DNA from: Staphylococcus xylosus
Lineage (GTDB): Bacteria > Bacillota > Bacilli > Staphylococcales > Staphylococcaceae
NCBI RefSeq assembly: GCF_002732165.1
Contig: NZ_MRZO01000006.1
Span: forward strand, 144,060 to 208,059
DNA: 64,000 bases
Reading direction: 5' to 3'
This document shows, piece after piece, positions 1-11,962 of this stretch. The notes beneath the pieces were generated by a model. That model saw nothing but the letters and a program-made list of their open reading frames with translations. It had not been told where the DNA came from and did not search any database. Position 1 is the first letter of the stretch. The number at the start of each line of letters is the position of its first letter. The position numbers and the translations under genes are program-made.

Positions 1-1481
<1,481 letters not shown>

Positions 1482-1983
1482 TTTATTATTTTCCTCCTAA
1501 AAATCATCTATTGATTTTCTTTTTTTATTGTAAAACCCTAGTGTTATAAGTGGGATGAAAATGATGAGGATTATGATGAATCATCATTATTTTCAAAAAC
1601 GTGATGTTTACGCTACCATTATAGAAATACAACATACTAGTTATCCCAGTATGTTGCTAGGGCGATTTTCTTAATTTCGTTCGATTAGAAAAACACAAAT
1701 ATAATTGTTTGTATGTTTTCAGTTACCTCTCATTTTACATGATGTAGTAGAATAAATAAAGCAGTTTTATCTTGTTGCGTGCCATTAATACGAACAATTA
1801 GGCTCATATTTTATATAGAATGTAAAATTAACTTCATATTTTTTCAGAAAATTTGTAAAAAAATAAGTTTAAGCTTGAGTAAGAAATGAAAGTTATTATA
1901 AGATAATATTGAAAAGGAAAATAATTATCATTGCAAAGTAAGAAGATTAACGTAGTGAAAGTGATGTTGAGGGTGATGAAAAA
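1482..1983. other. Intergenic region, divergent
   Basis: About 500 bases between rpoY (reverse) and the 90-codon gene (forward). It is AT-rich and shows no convincing ORF. An inverted repeat CAACATACT (1630-1638) / AGTATGTTG (1648-1656) lies on the upstream side of rpoY. A reverse-strand TATAAT occurs at 1618-1623, but I cannot pair it with a good -35 box. The distance to rpoY suggests a leader of over 100 bases for rpoY-rnjA; this is inference. Confidence 0.4.
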
Positions 1984-2256
1984 ATGGATCAAGTAAAAAG
2001 AATTATTGAAGATGTAAAAGTTGAAAAAAAACGAACTGACAAAATATTTCAAGATGTAACTTTTGAGGTGCGTGCTGAACAAGTAATCATGTTTTTTAAT
2101 TATAATGAAATTATTGATAATGTGAATGGTAATCAAATTTACGTAAAACATAATCATGATCCAGAGTTTATAGATATTCAAGAGTTAAATATATTGAAAT
2201 CAGAATTAAAAGAACTCGAAATTCCTTACCATGAACGAAGAGATGACTTTATGTAA
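1984..2256 (+). CDS. Conserved hypothetical protein, 90 aa
   Basis: I do not recognise a functional family. The protein is soluble, charged and without a signal peptide or membrane segment. It begins MDQVKRIIEDVKVEKKRTDK, has a central stretch with aromatic and acidic residues (VIMFFNYNEII, VKHNHDPEFIDIQ) and ends in a charged helix-like region. A GAGGGTGATG ribosome site precedes the ATG at good spacing. I believe staphylococci carry a similar small protein at this position between rpoY and def, so it is likely core rather than acquired. The reverse frame over the same bases is also open but is hydrophobic and low in complexity, and looks like a shadow. Confidence 0.7.
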   Translation: MDQVKRIIEDVKVEKKRTDKIFQDVTFEVRAEQVIMFFNYNEIIDNVNGNQIYVKHNHDPEFIDIQELNILKSELKELEIPYHERRDDFM

Positions 2257-2305
2257 AAATACCGTTAGCAATTTGAAATTATCAAATTGTTAACGGTATT
2301 TTTTA
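2257..2305. terminator. Bidirectional intrinsic terminator
   Basis: An inverted repeat with arms AATACCGTTAGCAATTTG and CAAATTGTTAACGGTATT, flanked by A-run and T-run, sits between the convergent 90-codon gene and def. It can serve both strands. Confidence 0.85.
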
Positions 2306-2316
2306 ATCTGTGTAAG

Positions 2317-2868
2317 TTAAACTTCTATTGCATCATCGTGTGGTGCAAGTGGATTGTTTTGGTTTATATGATCATAGAACATAACACCATTAATATGGTC
2401 AATTTCATGTTGGACCACAATTGCAGGGTAACCTTTCAAACGTAATTTAACTTCTTTACCATCAATATCAGTAGCTTTTACTGTAATTCTATATTTACGA
2501 TGGACAAGACCAGGAATATTTTCGTCTACGCTTAAGCATCCTTCACCAGTGGGTAGGTAAGCTTCTTGTATACTATGACTTACTACTTTTGGATTAACTA
2601 ACATAAGGTCATAGCTTTTGCCATCACCATCATCTGGTAAGTATACAGCTATCATTTTTTTAGAAACATTGATTTGAGGGGCAGCAAGCCCAACGCCTGA
2701 ACGCAGACCATATTTATTAGCAGTTTCCTCATCTTGACTATTAATTAAAAATTCTCGCATTGATTTTAATATATTGCGATTTTCATCAGAAATCGGTAGT
2801 GGCACATCTTGTGCTTTTTGTCGAAGTGTTGGATGTCCATCACGGATAATATCTTTCATTGTTAACAT
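2317..2868 (-). CDS. def: Peptide deformylase
   Basis: Removes the formyl group from the N-terminal methionine of nascent proteins; Fe2+/Zn2+ enzyme acting at the ribosome. All three family motifs are present: GVGLAAPQI (motif 1, near residue 58), EGCLSV (motif 2, the Cys is a metal ligand, near residue 109) and QHEIDH (motif 3, HExxH metal site, near residue 153). Length 183 equals the S. aureus enzyme, and the Gram-positive insertion between motifs 1 and 2 marks it as type II. It is transcribed alone, convergent with the upstream small gene across a shared terminator. Confidence 0.97.
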   Translation of the reverse strand: MLTMKDIIRDGHPTLRQKAQDVPLPISDENRNILKSMREFLINSQDEETANKYGLRSGVGLAAPQINVSKKMIAVYLPDDGDGKSYDLMLVNPKVVSHSIQEAYLPTGEGCLSVDENIPGLVHRKYRITVKATDIDGKEVKLRLKGYPAIVVQHEIDHINGVMFYDHINQNNPLAPHDDAIEV

Positions 2869-2990
2869 TGTTCATACACCTTCCTTAATATAAAATATAC
2901 CAAAACTTAATAGGAAAAATACAGTGATAGATTTGATTTATCATAAAATATTATATAATATATCATACAAATAAAGGAGGATTTCTCAAA

Positions 2991-3617
2991 ATGAAATTAA
3001 AATATGGCATCGGTGCAGTTCTTGCTTCTACAATTTTAGTAGCAGGTTGTACAACAGATAAAGGTGAAATTAAAGACTACAATGAAAAAGTACAAAAAGC
3101 ATTTGATGAAGAGAAACCTGTTTCATCAGTGGGTAAAAAATTAAATAGTCTTGAGCAAGAAAAACAAAAATTAGTAAAAGAAATAAACGGAAAAGATCAG
3201 CAGGAAGTTAAAGAAACTTCAAAAAAAGTAGTGGATAACGTAGAAAAAAGAGAAAAAGAGTTTGAAAAAGAAGAAAAAGCGCTTGATGATTCTGAAAAAG
3301 AGTTTGAAAAAGCACAAGAGCATGTCGATAACATAAGTGATAAACAAAAGAAAAAAGAAGTTAAAGAATTGAATAATGCCCTTAAAGATAAGTACAAAGC
3401 ACACGACAATTATTCTAAAGCTTATAAAAATATATTGACTAAAGAGAAAGATATGTTCAAATATACGTCAGGTAATCAAGTGGATCAAGCTGAAATCGAT
3501 AAAAAGTCGGAAGCAGTATCAAAATCATACAAAGATATGAATAAAGCGTTTAAAAAATATTCAGATGCAATGAACAAAGTTAATCAAGAAAAAGAAGATG
3601 TAGATAGTCTTGCTTAA
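2991..3617 (+). CDS. YkyA-like cell-wall-binding lipoprotein
   Basis: Exported lipoprotein of the YkyA family (PF10368). The signal peptide ends in the lipobox LVAGC with the lipidated Cys at residue 20. The mature part is almost entirely charged alpha-helix rich in Lys and Glu with heptad-like spacing (for example KVVDNVEKREKEFEKEEKAL), so a long coiled coil is expected on the outer face of the membrane. An AAAGGAGG ribosome site precedes the ATG, and a TATAAT-like element lies at 2954-2959. It stands upstream of pdhA in the same direction, as in S. aureus and B. subtilis, but a separate strong promoter for pdhA follows. The role is not established; peptidoglycan association is inferred from the family name. 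Confidence 0.85.
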   Translation: MKLKYGIGAVLASTILVAGCTTDKGEIKDYNEKVQKAFDEEKPVSSVGKKLNSLEQEKQKLVKEINGKDQQEVKETSKKVVDNVEKREKEFEKEEKALDDSEKEFEKAQEHVDNISDKQKKKEVKELNNALKDKYKAHDNYSKAYKNILTKEKDMFKYTSGNQVDQAEIDKKSEAVSKSYKDMNKAFKKYSDAMNKVNQEKEDVDSLA

Positions 3618-3803
3618 AACTGGATGCAATACATTTGAAATTTGTGTTAATCGATTATAGCATGAACATTGTGGGCGCTTACATTTAAAAGGAAGATTCT
3701 AGATTAAAACGCAGAATTTTTGGTGGTACAGTGTTATAATTTTCATTAGTACAGATTGAAAAACTGTACTCATTTTGAGTATTACAGAACTTTTTCAAAT
3801 TGT

Positions 3804-3832
3804 TTAACAGTGTAACAGTTTTGTGGTACAAT
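3804..3832 (+). promoter_or_regulatory. Sigma-A promoter of the pdh operon
   Basis: -35 TTAACA (3804-3809), 17-base spacer, -10 TACAAT (3827-3832) with an upstream TG, about 45 bases before the pdhA start. One mismatch to consensus in each box. Confidence 0.75.
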
Positions 3833-3883
3833 GTGATAGGATAAAATGAATTTCTACTATACGGGAAAGGTTTGGTGAATTGA

Positions 3884-4996
<1,113 letters not shown>

Positions 4997-4999
4997 CCG

Positions 5000-5977
5000 A
5001 TGGCACAAATGACAATGGTTCAAGCGATTAATAATGCGCTTAAAACCGAATTACAAAATGATGAAAATGTCTTACTTTTCGGTGAAGACGTCGGTGTTAA
5101 CGGTGGTGTTTTCCGTGTAACTGAAGGTTTACAAAAAGAATTCGGAGAAGATCGTGTATTCGATACACCTTTAGCGGAATCTGGTATTGGTGGTTTAGCT
5201 CTAGGTTTAACTACACAAGGATACCGTCCAGTTATGGAAATACAATTCTTAGGATTTGTATTTGAAGTATTCGACTCTGTAGCAGGACAAATTGCGCGTA
5301 CGCGTTTCCGTTCTGGTAACTCTAAACAAGCTCCAGTTACAATTCGTGCACCATTTGGTGGCGGTGTTCATACACCAGAATTACACGCTGATAACTTAGA
5401 GGGTATTTTAGCTCAATCACCTGGTTTACACGTGGTAATCCCTTCAAATCCGTACGACGCTAAAGGATTATTAATTTCTGCAATTAGAAGTAATGACCCA
5501 GTTGTATATTTAGAGCACATGAAATTATACCGTTCTTTCCGTGATGAAGTACCTGAAGAAGAGTACACAATTGAAATCGGTAAAGCTAGCGTAAAACAAG
5601 AAGGTAATGACATAACACTTATTGCATATGGTGCAATGGTACAAGAGTCATTAAAAGCAGCAGAAGAATTAGAAAAAGAAGGTTATTCAGTAGAAGTTAT
5701 TGACTTACGTACTGTTCAACCAATTGATATTGAAACACTTGTCGCTTCAGTTGAAAAAACTGGTCGTGCGGTAGTAGTTCAAGAAGCTCAACGTCAAGCT
5801 GGTGTTGGTGCTACAGTTGCATCTGAATTAGCTGAGCGTTCAATTCTTTCATTAGAAGCTCCTATTGCAAGAGTTGCAGCGGCTGACACTGTCTATCCGT
5901 TTACACAAGCTGAAAACGTTTGGTTACCAAACAAAAACGATATCATTGAAAAAGCAAAAGAAACATTAGAATTTTAA
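5000..5977 (+). CDS. pdhB: Pyruvate dehydrogenase E1 component, beta subunit
   Basis: Beta subunit of the E1 heterotetramer; completes the ThDP site and contacts E2. Family marks include [16 protein letters not shown] near the N-terminus, [15 protein letters not shown] and the C-terminal transketolase domain with [13 protein letters not shown]. The 325 residues are the usual length. It begins 3 bases after the pdhA stop, with the GAAGGAG ribosome site inside the end of pdhA, so the two subunits should be made in step. A stem-loop follows in the gap before pdhC. Confidence 0.97.
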   Translation: MAQMTMVQAINNALKTELQNDENVLLFGEDVGVNGGVFRVTEGLQKEFGEDRVFDTPLAESGIGGLALGLTTQGYRPVMEIQFLGFVFEVFDSVAGQIARTRFRSGNSKQAPVTIRAPFGGGVHTPELHADNLEGILAQSPGLHVVIPSNPYDAKGLLISAIRSNDPVVYLEHMKLYRSFRDEVPEEEYTIEIGKASVKQEGNDITLIAYGAMVQESLKAAEELEKEGYSVEVIDLRTVQPIDIETLVASVEKTGRAVVVQEAQRQAGVGATVASELAERSILSLEAPIARVAAADTVYPFTQAENVWLPNKNDIIEKAKETLEF

Positions 5978-5987
5978 TATACTCATT

Positions 5988-6017
5988 GAATGGAGTAGCG
6001 TATACGACACTCCATTC
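5988..6017 (+). promoter_or_regulatory. Stem-loop between pdhB and pdhC
   Basis: Arms GAATGGAGT (5988-5996) and ACTCCATTC (6009-6017), with a CGTATACG palindrome in the loop. Only a weak U-rich tract follows, so it looks like a partial attenuator or an mRNA-processing or stability element rather than a full terminator. Confidence 0.6.
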
Positions 6018-6110
6018 AAGTTTATATATACAACAAAGAAGGTATGAGTAAATTATCTCGACCTGTTTTCTAATTTTTGACTTAATATGAATTTTTAGGA
6101 GGATAATAAC

Positions 6111-7409
6111 GTGGCATTTGAATTTAAATTACCCGACATTGGTGAAGGTATCCACGAAGGTGAAATTGTAAAATGGTTTGTTAAAGCTGGAGATACAATT
6201 GAAGAAGACGATGTATTAGCAGAAGTACAAAACGACAAATCAGTTGTAGAAATTCCATCTCCTGTTTCAGGTACTGTTGAAGAAGTTTTAGTAGACGAAG
6301 GTACTGTAGCAGTTGTTGGTGATACAATTGTTAAAATCGACGCACCAGATGCAGAAGACATGCAATTTAAAGGTAGCGAAAGTGACGAAGCTGCTAGCGA
6401 AGAAACAGAAGCGCCAGCAGAAGAAACTACATCAGAAGCACCTGCTCAATCTTCAAATGATGAAGAAGTAGATGAAAGCAAACGCGTTAAAGCGATGCCT
6501 TCAGTTCGTAAATACGCACGTGAAAAAGGTATTAATATTAAAGCTGTTTCAGGTTCAGGTAAAAACGGACGCACTACTAAAGAAGACGTTGACGCTTACT
6601 TAAATGGTGGTCAAGCATCTGCTTCTAACGAAAGTGCAGCAGCTACTAGCGAAGAAACAACTAGCACAGGTGCTTCACAACCAGCAGCAGTTTCTACTGA
6701 AGGTGAATACCCAGAAACTACTGAAAAAATTCCTGCAATGCGTAAAGCAATTGCTAAAGCAATGGTTAACTCAAAACACACTGCACCACACGTAACATTA
6801 ATGGATGAAATTGATGTTCAAGAATTATGGGATCACCGTAAAAAATTCAAAGAAGTTGCAGCTGAGCAAGGTACTAAATTAACTTTCTTACCTTACGTTG
6901 TAAAAGCACTTGTTTCTGCACTTAAAAAATATCCAGCACTTAACACAGAATTCAACGAAGAAGCTGGCGAAATCGTGCATAAACATTACTGGAATATTGG
7001 TATCGCAGCTGATACAGATAGAGGATTATTAGTACCAGTAGTTAAAAATGCTGATCGCAAATCTATGTTTGCAATTTCAGACGAAATTAATGAACTTGCT
7101 GTTAAAGCTCGTGATGGTAAATTATCAGCTGATGAAATGAAAGGTGCTACTTGTACAATCAGTAACATCGGTTCAGCTGGTGGACAATGGTTCACGCCAG
7201 TTATCAATAACCCAGAAGTTGCAATTTTAGGTATTGGACGCATTGCACAAAAACCTATCGTTAAAGATGGTGAAATTATTGCAGCTCCAGTATTATCATT
7301 ATCATTAAGCTTTGACCACAGACAAATTGATGGTGCTACTGGACAAAATGCTATGAATCATATTAAACGTTTATTAAATAATCCAGAATTATTATTAATG
7401 GAGGGGTAA
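6111..7409 (+). CDS. pdhC: Dihydrolipoamide acetyltransferase (PDH E2)
   Basis: Core of the PDH complex; transfers the acetyl group from lipoyl-lysine to CoA. Domains in order: one lipoyl domain with the lipoylation site [12 protein letters not shown] (Lys near residue 43), an acidic/Ala linker, a peripheral-subunit-binding domain ([18 protein letters not shown], near 125), a second flexible Ala/Thr/Ser-rich linker, and the catalytic domain ending with the motif [10 protein letters not shown]. The start is GTG with an AGGAGGATAA ribosome site. The 133-base gap to pdhB contains a stem-loop, the only break in tight operon spacing here. Length 432 is normal for a single-lipoyl E2. Confidence 0.97.
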   Translation: MAFEFKLPDIGEGIHEGEIVKWFVKAGDTIEEDDVLAEVQNDKSVVEIPSPVSGTVEEVLVDEGTVAVVGDTIVKIDAPDAEDMQFKGSESDEAASEETEAPAEETTSEAPAQSSNDEEVDESKRVKAMPSVRKYAREKGINIKAVSGSGKNGRTTKEDVDAYLNGGQASASNESAAATSEETTSTGASQPAAVSTEGEYPETTEKIPAMRKAIAKAMVNSKHTAPHVTLMDEIDVQELWDHRKKFKEVAAEQGTKLTFLPYVVKALVSALKKYPALNTEFNEEAGEIVHKHYWNIGIAADTDRGLLVPVVKNADRKSMFAISDEINELAVKARDGKLSADEMKGATCTISNIGSAGGQWFTPVINNPEVAILGIGRIAQKPIVKDGEIIAAPVLSLSLSFDHRQIDGATGQNAMNHIKRLLNNPELLLMEG

Positions 7410-7412
7410 AAC

Positions 7413-8819
7413 ATGGTAGTTGGAGATTTCCCAATTGAAACAGATACTATTGTAATCGGAGCAGGACCTGGTGGATATGTTGCAGCAATTCGTGCGGCAC
7501 AATTAGGTCAAAAAGTAACAATCGTAGAAAAAGGCGAACTTGGTGGTGTATGTCTTAACGTAGGATGTATTCCTTCAAAAGCGTTATTACACGCTTCGCA
7601 TCGTTACGACGAAACGAAGAACTCTGAAAATTTAGGTGTAATCGCTGAAAGTGTTTCACTAAAATTTGATAAAGTTCAAGAATTCAAGCAATCAGTTGTT
7701 AAGAAATTAACTGGTGGAGTTGAAGGATTATTAAAAGGTAATAAAGTTGAAATCGTAAAAGGTGAAGCTTACTTTGTTGATAACAATAGCCTACGTGTTA
7801 TGGATGAAAAAAGTGCTCAAACTTATAACTTCAAAAACGCGATTATTGCAACTGGTTCTAGACCAATTGAAATCCCTAACTTCAAGTTTGGTAACCGCGT
7901 AATTGATTCTACTGGCGCTTTAAATTTACAAGATGTTCCTGGTAAATTAGTTGTTGTTGGTGGAGGCTACATTGGTTCAGAATTAGGAACTGCTTTCGCT
8001 AACTTTGGTTCAGAAGTTACTATCTTAGAAGGTGCAAAAGACATCTTAGGTGGTTTCGAAAAACAAATGACGCAACCTGTTAAAAAAGGTATGAAAGAAA
8101 AAGGCGTTGAAATTGTAACTGAAGCAATGGCTAAATCTGCTGAAGAAACTGAAAATGGTGTTAAAGTAACTTATGAAGTAAAAGGTGAAGAACAAACAAT
8201 CGATGCTGATTACGTATTAGTTACTGTAGGACGTCGTCCTAACACTGACGAATTAGGCTTAGAAGAGTTAGGTCTTAAATTTGCAGATCGTGGATTATTA
8301 GAAGTAGACAAACAAAGCCGTACTTCAGTTGAAAACATTTTCGCAATTGGTGATATCGTTCCTGGTTTACCACTTGCGCATAAAGCTAGCTATGAAGCTA
8401 AAGTTGCTGCTGAAGTAATTGCTGGCGAAGCATCTGAAGTAGACTACATTGGTATGCCTGCTGTATGTTTCACTGAACCAGAACTTGCTACTGTAGGTTA
8501 CACTGAAGCTCAAGCTAAAGAAGAAGGATTAGCAGTTACAGCTTCTAAATTCCCTTATGCAGCTAATGGCCGTGCTTTATCATTAGATGATACAACTGGA
8601 TTTGTTAAATTGTTAACACTTAAAGAAGATAATACATTAGTAGGTGCTCAAGTAGTTGGTACTGGTGCTTCAGATATTATTTCTGAATTAGGTTTAGCAA
8701 TTGAAGCAGGTATGAATGCTGAAGACTTATCTTTAACTATTCATGCTCACCCAACATTAGGTGAAATGTCTATGGAAGCTGCTGAAAAAGCATTAGGATT
8801 ACCTATCCATACAATGTAA
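7413..8819 (+). CDS. pdhD: Dihydrolipoamide dehydrogenase (PDH E3)
   Basis: FAD flavoprotein that reoxidises the lipoyl arms of E2 and passes electrons to NAD+. Seen: N-terminal FAD fold [19 protein letters not shown], the redox disulfide [16 protein letters not shown] (near residue 45), NAD-binding [10 protein letters not shown], the second FAD contact FAIGDIVPG, and the catalytic His-Glu dyad in HAHPTLGEM near the C-terminus. Length 468 is standard. It starts 3 bases after pdhC and ends the operon, followed by several hairpins. The subunit is normally shared with other 2-oxoacid dehydrogenases. Confidence 0.97.
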   Translation: MVVGDFPIETDTIVIGAGPGGYVAAIRAAQLGQKVTIVEKGELGGVCLNVGCIPSKALLHASHRYDETKNSENLGVIAESVSLKFDKVQEFKQSVVKKLTGGVEGLLKGNKVEIVKGEAYFVDNNSLRVMDEKSAQTYNFKNAIIATGSRPIEIPNFKFGNRVIDSTGALNLQDVPGKLVVVGGGYIGSELGTAFANFGSEVTILEGAKDILGGFEKQMTQPVKKGMKEKGVEIVTEAMAKSAEETENGVKVTYEVKGEEQTIDADYVLVTVGRRPNTDELGLEELGLKFADRGLLEVDKQSRTSVENIFAIGDIVPGLPLAHKASYEAKVAAEVIAGEASEVDYIGMPAVCFTEPELATVGYTEAQAKEEGLAVTASKFPYAANGRALSLDDTTGFVKLLTLKEDNTLVGAQVVGTGASDIISELGLAIEAGMNAEDLSLTIHAHPTLGEMSMEAAEKALGLPIHTM

Positions 8820-8855
8820 TTACTTTAGATTTTCATACTAAAGTTAAAAATGAAT

Positions 8856-8933
8856 GTGATATAACAAATATTTGTTATCACACTGGTACAGATGTTTACA
8901 ATTGAGCATAGCTTAAATTAAGTTCATGCTCAA
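8856..8933 (+). repeat. Two hairpins in the pdhD 3' region
   Basis: The first is built around the 18-base palindrome ATAACAAATATTTGTTAT (8861-8878) with near-complementary flanks. The second has arms TTGAGCAT (8902-8909) and ATGCTCAA (8926-8933). Neither is followed by a T-run, so they are probably RNA structural elements ahead of the real terminator. Confidence 0.6.
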
Positions 8934-8964
8934 TGTAATCATTTATTACCAATATGACAAATGA

Positions 8965-8998
8965 GTCCGGGGCATAAATAGATGTCTCGGATTTTTTT
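8965..8998 (+). terminator. Terminator of the pdh operon
   Basis: GTCCGGGGCAT, a short loop, ATGTCTCGGA and then seven T residues. The same element, slightly varied, follows trxA at 53251 and appears degenerate near 17409. Confidence 0.85.
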
Positions 8999-9077
8999 GT
9001 ATATACTATGTAGATGATACTAAATATTAATTTAAAATATTATGAATATAAATCAAGGGAATTGGAGGTAAAGAACA

Positions 9078-9350
9078 ATGGAATATCAATATCCGATAGA
9101 TTTAGATTGGACGAATGACGAGATGATGCAAGTCGTGTCATTTTTCAATGCTGTTGAGGCTTATTATGAATCTAAAGTCGAAGGGCAACGCGTACTAGAT
9201 CGCTATAAACAATTTAAAGAAATTGTACCTGGCAAAGCTGAAGAAAAACAGATTTTCAAAGAATTCGAAAATAGTAGTGGTTATAACAGTTATCAAGTAG
9301 TTAAAGCAGTGCAAACTTCACCAGAACAAAAATATTTTTCGTCAAAATAA
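9078..9350 (+). CDS. UPF0223 family protein
   Basis: Small soluble conserved protein of unknown function (UPF0223/DUF1810-like YktA relatives, about 90 residues). The N-terminal pattern [20 protein letters not shown] and the helix [20 protein letters not shown] fit the family. No signal peptide or membrane segment. A TTGGAGG ribosome site lies 11 bases upstream. It sits alone between the pdh and pot operons with terminators on both sides; staphylococci keep it in this position. Confidence 0.85.
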   Translation: MEYQYPIDLDWTNDEMMQVVSFFNAVEAYYESKVEGQRVLDRYKQFKEIVPGKAEEKQIFKEFENSSGYNSYQVVKAVQTSPEQKYFSSK

Positions 9351-9366
9351 AAATAACTATTGTCAT

Positions 9367-9445
9367 AAAAGCTATATTCTGATATTTTTATTAAGCATTA
9401 AACAAAATGTTTGATAAAAGTAAACAGAATATGGCTTTTTATTTT
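9367..9445 (+). terminator. Long-loop terminator after the UPF0223 gene
   Basis: Arms AAAAGCTATATTCTG (9367-9381) and CAGAATATGGCTTTTT (9425-9440), then a T-rich tract. The loop of about 43 bases contains further AT-rich pairing. Confidence 0.75.
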
Positions 9446-9481
9446 TAAGACTATAAACTTTTTTATAATGAAAAATTAAAA

Positions 9482-9505
9482 CTTTTCACTATAATTTTTG
9501 AAAAG
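9482..9505. promoter_or_regulatory. Candidate PotR operator over the potR promoter
   Basis: Inverted repeat CTTTTCA (9482-9488) / TGAAAAG (9499-9505) with a 10-base centre holding a TATAAT -10 box (9490-9495); the right arm enters the ribosome site. The layout is typical of autorepression by an XRE-type regulator. Assignment to PotR is inference. Confidence 0.5.
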
Positions 9506-9514
9506 GTGAAAGAA

Positions 9515-10054
9515 ATGGATATAGGTAAGAAAATTAAGAATTTACGTATTATAAAGCATTTAACACAAGAAGAATTAGCAGAACGTACTGACTTATCAAA
9601 AGGTTATATATCACAGATAGAAAGTCAACATGCATCGCCAAGTATGGAAACATTTTTGAATATATTAGAAGTTTTGGGCACGACCCCTGGTGATTTTTTC
9701 AAAGAAGCCCGAACAGAAAAGGTATTATACAAAAAAGCATCACAAGTTACTTATGATGAATATGATAAGGGTTATATATTAAATTGGCCGGTTACACAAT
9801 CAAATGAATTTGAAATGGAACCATTATTATTAACTTTAAAAGGAAATGCCTCATATAAAAACTTTGAACCTTCAGAATCAGATACTTTCATCTATTGCTT
9901 AAAAGGGCAAGTTACTTTGAAATTAGGCGATGATGAGCACCATGCTGTAGTAGGTGACGCACTTTATTTTAAGGCAAACCAGTTACATAGATTAATAAAC
10001 CCAACATCAGAGGAAGCTCAAGTGATGATAGTCGCTACTGCTTCTTATTTATAG
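9515..10054 (+). CDS. potR: XRE-cupin transcriptional regulator of the pot operon
   Basis: Two-domain regulator: an N-terminal helix-turn-helix of the XRE type (residues about 4-60, LTQEELAERTDLSKGYISQI) and a C-terminal cupin (about 105-179, with SESDTFIYCLKGQVTLKLGD) that probably senses a small ligand, plausibly polyamine or a relative (inference from context and the PuuR-like architecture). The start at 9515 (MDIGKKIKNLR) is preferred over GTG 9506 because the AAGGTG ribosome site overlaps the GTG. It is followed by potA after 12 bases. Terminator upstream and palindrome over the promoter point to an autoregulated operon. Confidence 0.9.
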   Translation: MDIGKKIKNLRIIKHLTQEELAERTDLSKGYISQIESQHASPSMETFLNILEVLGTTPGDFFKEARTEKVLYKKASQVTYDEYDKGYILNWPVTQSNEFEMEPLLLTLKGNASYKNFEPSESDTFIYCLKGQVTLKLGDDEHHAVVGDALYFKANQLHRLINPTSEEAQVMIVATASYL

Positions 10055-10066
10055 GAGGATATATAC

Positions 10067-11161
10067 ATGGAACCTTTATTATCTTTCAAATCTGTAAGTA
10101 AAAGCTATGATGATTTACAGATTCTAGACAAGATTGATATTGATATAGAGTCAGGTTATTTTTATACGCTACTTGGTCCGTCGGGTTGTGGTAAAACAAC
10201 CATATTAAAACTCATTGCTGGCTTTGAGACTGCAGATAATGGAGAAATTATTTATCAAAATAAGAAAATCAATCAAACACCTGCAAATAAACGTAAAGTA
10301 AATACAGTGTTTCAGGATTATGCATTGTTTCCTCATCTTAATGTTTATGACAATATAGCTTTTGGATTAAAACTTAAAAAAATGACTAAGACTGAAATTA
10401 AAAACAAAGTTGATGAAGCTTTACAGCTTGTGAAATTAACAGGGTATGAGACCCGCACAATTGATGGTATGAGTGGCGGTCAAAAGCAACGTATTGCAAT
10501 TGCACGAGCTATTGTCAATGAGCCTGAAATACTCTTGTTAGATGAGTCACTGTCTGCACTAGATTTAAAATTACGTACACAAATGCAATATGAGTTAAGA
10601 GAGATACAATCAAGATTAGGAATAACGTTTATTTTTGTAACACATGACCAAGAGGAAGCCTTAGCACTTAGTGATTATATCTTTGTTATGAAAGATGGTA
10701 AAATTCAACAATTTGGTACGCCTACTGACATTTATGATGAACCGGTCAATCGCTTTGTGGCAGATTTTATAGGAGAATCTAATATCGTTGAAGGTACAAT
10801 GATCGATGACTATTTAGTTAATATTTATGGTCAAGATTTTGACTGTGTTGATATGGGGATAGATTCACAGAAAAAGGTTGAAGTTGTTATAAGGCCAGAA
10901 GATATTAGTTTGATAGCAGCGGAAGAAGGTCTATTTGAGGTTACTGTTGATTCAATGCTATTTAGAGGCGTTCATTATGAAATTAATTGTATAGATAGAA
11001 AAGGCTATGAATGGATGATTCATTCTACTAAAAAAGCGGAAATAGGAAGCAAAGTTGGCTTGTATTTTGATCCTGAAGCGATTCACATTATGGTACCAGG
11101 AGAAACTGAAGAAGAATTTGATCAACGTATCGAAAGTTATGAGGAGCTTAACCATGAGTAA
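10067..11161 (+). CDS. potA: Spermidine/putrescine ABC transporter, ATP-binding protein
   Basis: Energises polyamine import. Walker [10 protein letters not shown] (near residue 40), Q-loop FQDYALFPH, signature MSGGQKQR, Walker [13 protein letters not shown] and H-loop THDQEEAL are all present, followed by a C-terminal TOBE domain (about residues 280-345, with [11 protein letters not shown]). Length 364 matches PotA proteins. An AGGAGG site precedes the start. The last 8 bases overlap potB, in keeping with tight coupling inside the potRABCD operon. Note DES instead of the more usual DEP in Walker B; this is common in PotA-like proteins and should not affect activity. Confidence 0.96.
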   Translation: MEPLLSFKSVSKSYDDLQILDKIDIDIESGYFYTLLGPSGCGKTTILKLIAGFETADNGEIIYQNKKINQTPANKRKVNTVFQDYALFPHLNVYDNIAFGLKLKKMTKTEIKNKVDEALQLVKLTGYETRTIDGMSGGQKQRIAIARAIVNEPEILLLDESLSALDLKLRTQMQYELREIQSRLGITFIFVTHDQEEALALSDYIFVMKDGKIQQFGTPTDIYDEPVNRFVADFIGESNIVEGTMIDDYLVNIYGQDFDCVDMGIDSQKKVEVVIRPEDISLIAAEEGLFEVTVDSMLFRGVHYEINCIDRKGYEWMIHSTKKAEIGSKVGLYFDPEAIHIMVPGETEEEFDQRIESYEELNHE

Positions 11162-11957
11162 AATAAACAAGTTCTTATTTATTCCGTATGTGTTGTGGAT
11201 GATACTATTTATTATCGTTCCAGTACTTTTGCTTGTGTACTTTTCATTATTTGATTTACACGGGCATTTTAGTTTTGACAATTATAAGCAAATTCTGACA
11301 TGGAAATATTTTCATATGATATGGGACTCAGTAGTTTTTGCAGCTGTTATTACGCTCATCACGTTGCTTATCAGTTATCCAGCAGCTTATTTTATCAGGT
11401 CTTCAAAATTTCAAAATTTATGGTTACTGATATTAATCATACCTACATGGATTAATTTACTACTGAAGACCTATGCATTTATTGGGTTATTAAGTCATGA
11501 TGGTATTATCAATCAAATGCTCAAATTATTACATTTACCTGAAATGGATTTATTGTTTACTGTTCCAGCATTTTTAATTGTAGCAAGCTATATTTATATC
11601 CCATTTATGATTTTGCCTATTTTTAATAGTATGAAAGACATTCCCAATAATATATTACAAGCATCTAGCGACTTAGGTGCAAGTCCGCTCACTACCTTTA
11701 GAAAAGTAATACTTCCTTTAACTAAACAAGGTGTATTAACAGGTATTCAAGTGACGTTCATTCCTGCCTTATCATTGTTTATGATAACGAGATTAATTGC
11801 AGGAAACAAAGTAATTAATATAGGAACTGCGATTGAAGAGCAATTTCTTGTAATTCAAAATTATGGGATGGGTTCAACGATTGCGCTATGCCTCATTATG
11901 TTTATGGCAATAGTGTTAATCATTACTAATACTAAATCTTCGAATGGGAGAGGGTGA
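11154..11957 (+). CDS. potB: Spermidine/putrescine ABC transporter, permease PotB
   Basis: Integral membrane permease with about six membrane segments. The first is [20 protein letters not shown]. The cytoplasmic EAA loop that docks the ATPase is seen as [20 protein letters not shown] (near residue 185). The start at 11154 (MSKINKF) is chosen because GAGGAGC lies 7 bases upstream within the end of potA; the longer reading from 11055 lies wholly inside potA in another frame. Its end comes just before the potC start. The 267 residues agree with PotB length. Confidence 0.94.
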   Translation: MSKINKFLFIPYVLWMILFIIVPVLLLVYFSLFDLHGHFSFDNYKQILTWKYFHMIWDSVVFAAVITLITLLISYPAAYFIRSSKFQNLWLLILIIPTWINLLLKTYAFIGLLSHDGIINQMLKLLHLPEMDLLFTVPAFLIVASYIYIPFMILPIFNSMKDIPNNILQASSDLGASPLTTFRKVILPLTKQGVLTGIQVTFIPALSLFMITRLIAGNKVINIGTAIEEQFLVIQNYGMGSTIALCLIMFMAIVLIITNTKSSNGRG

Positions 11958-11962
11958 ATCAC

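Noticed and set aside
1834..2181. Reverse-strand 115-codon ORF, hydrophobic
   Set aside because: Overlaps the forward 90-codon gene, is low-complexity Phe/Ile/Asn-rich and has no ribosome site; a shadow of AT-rich sequence.
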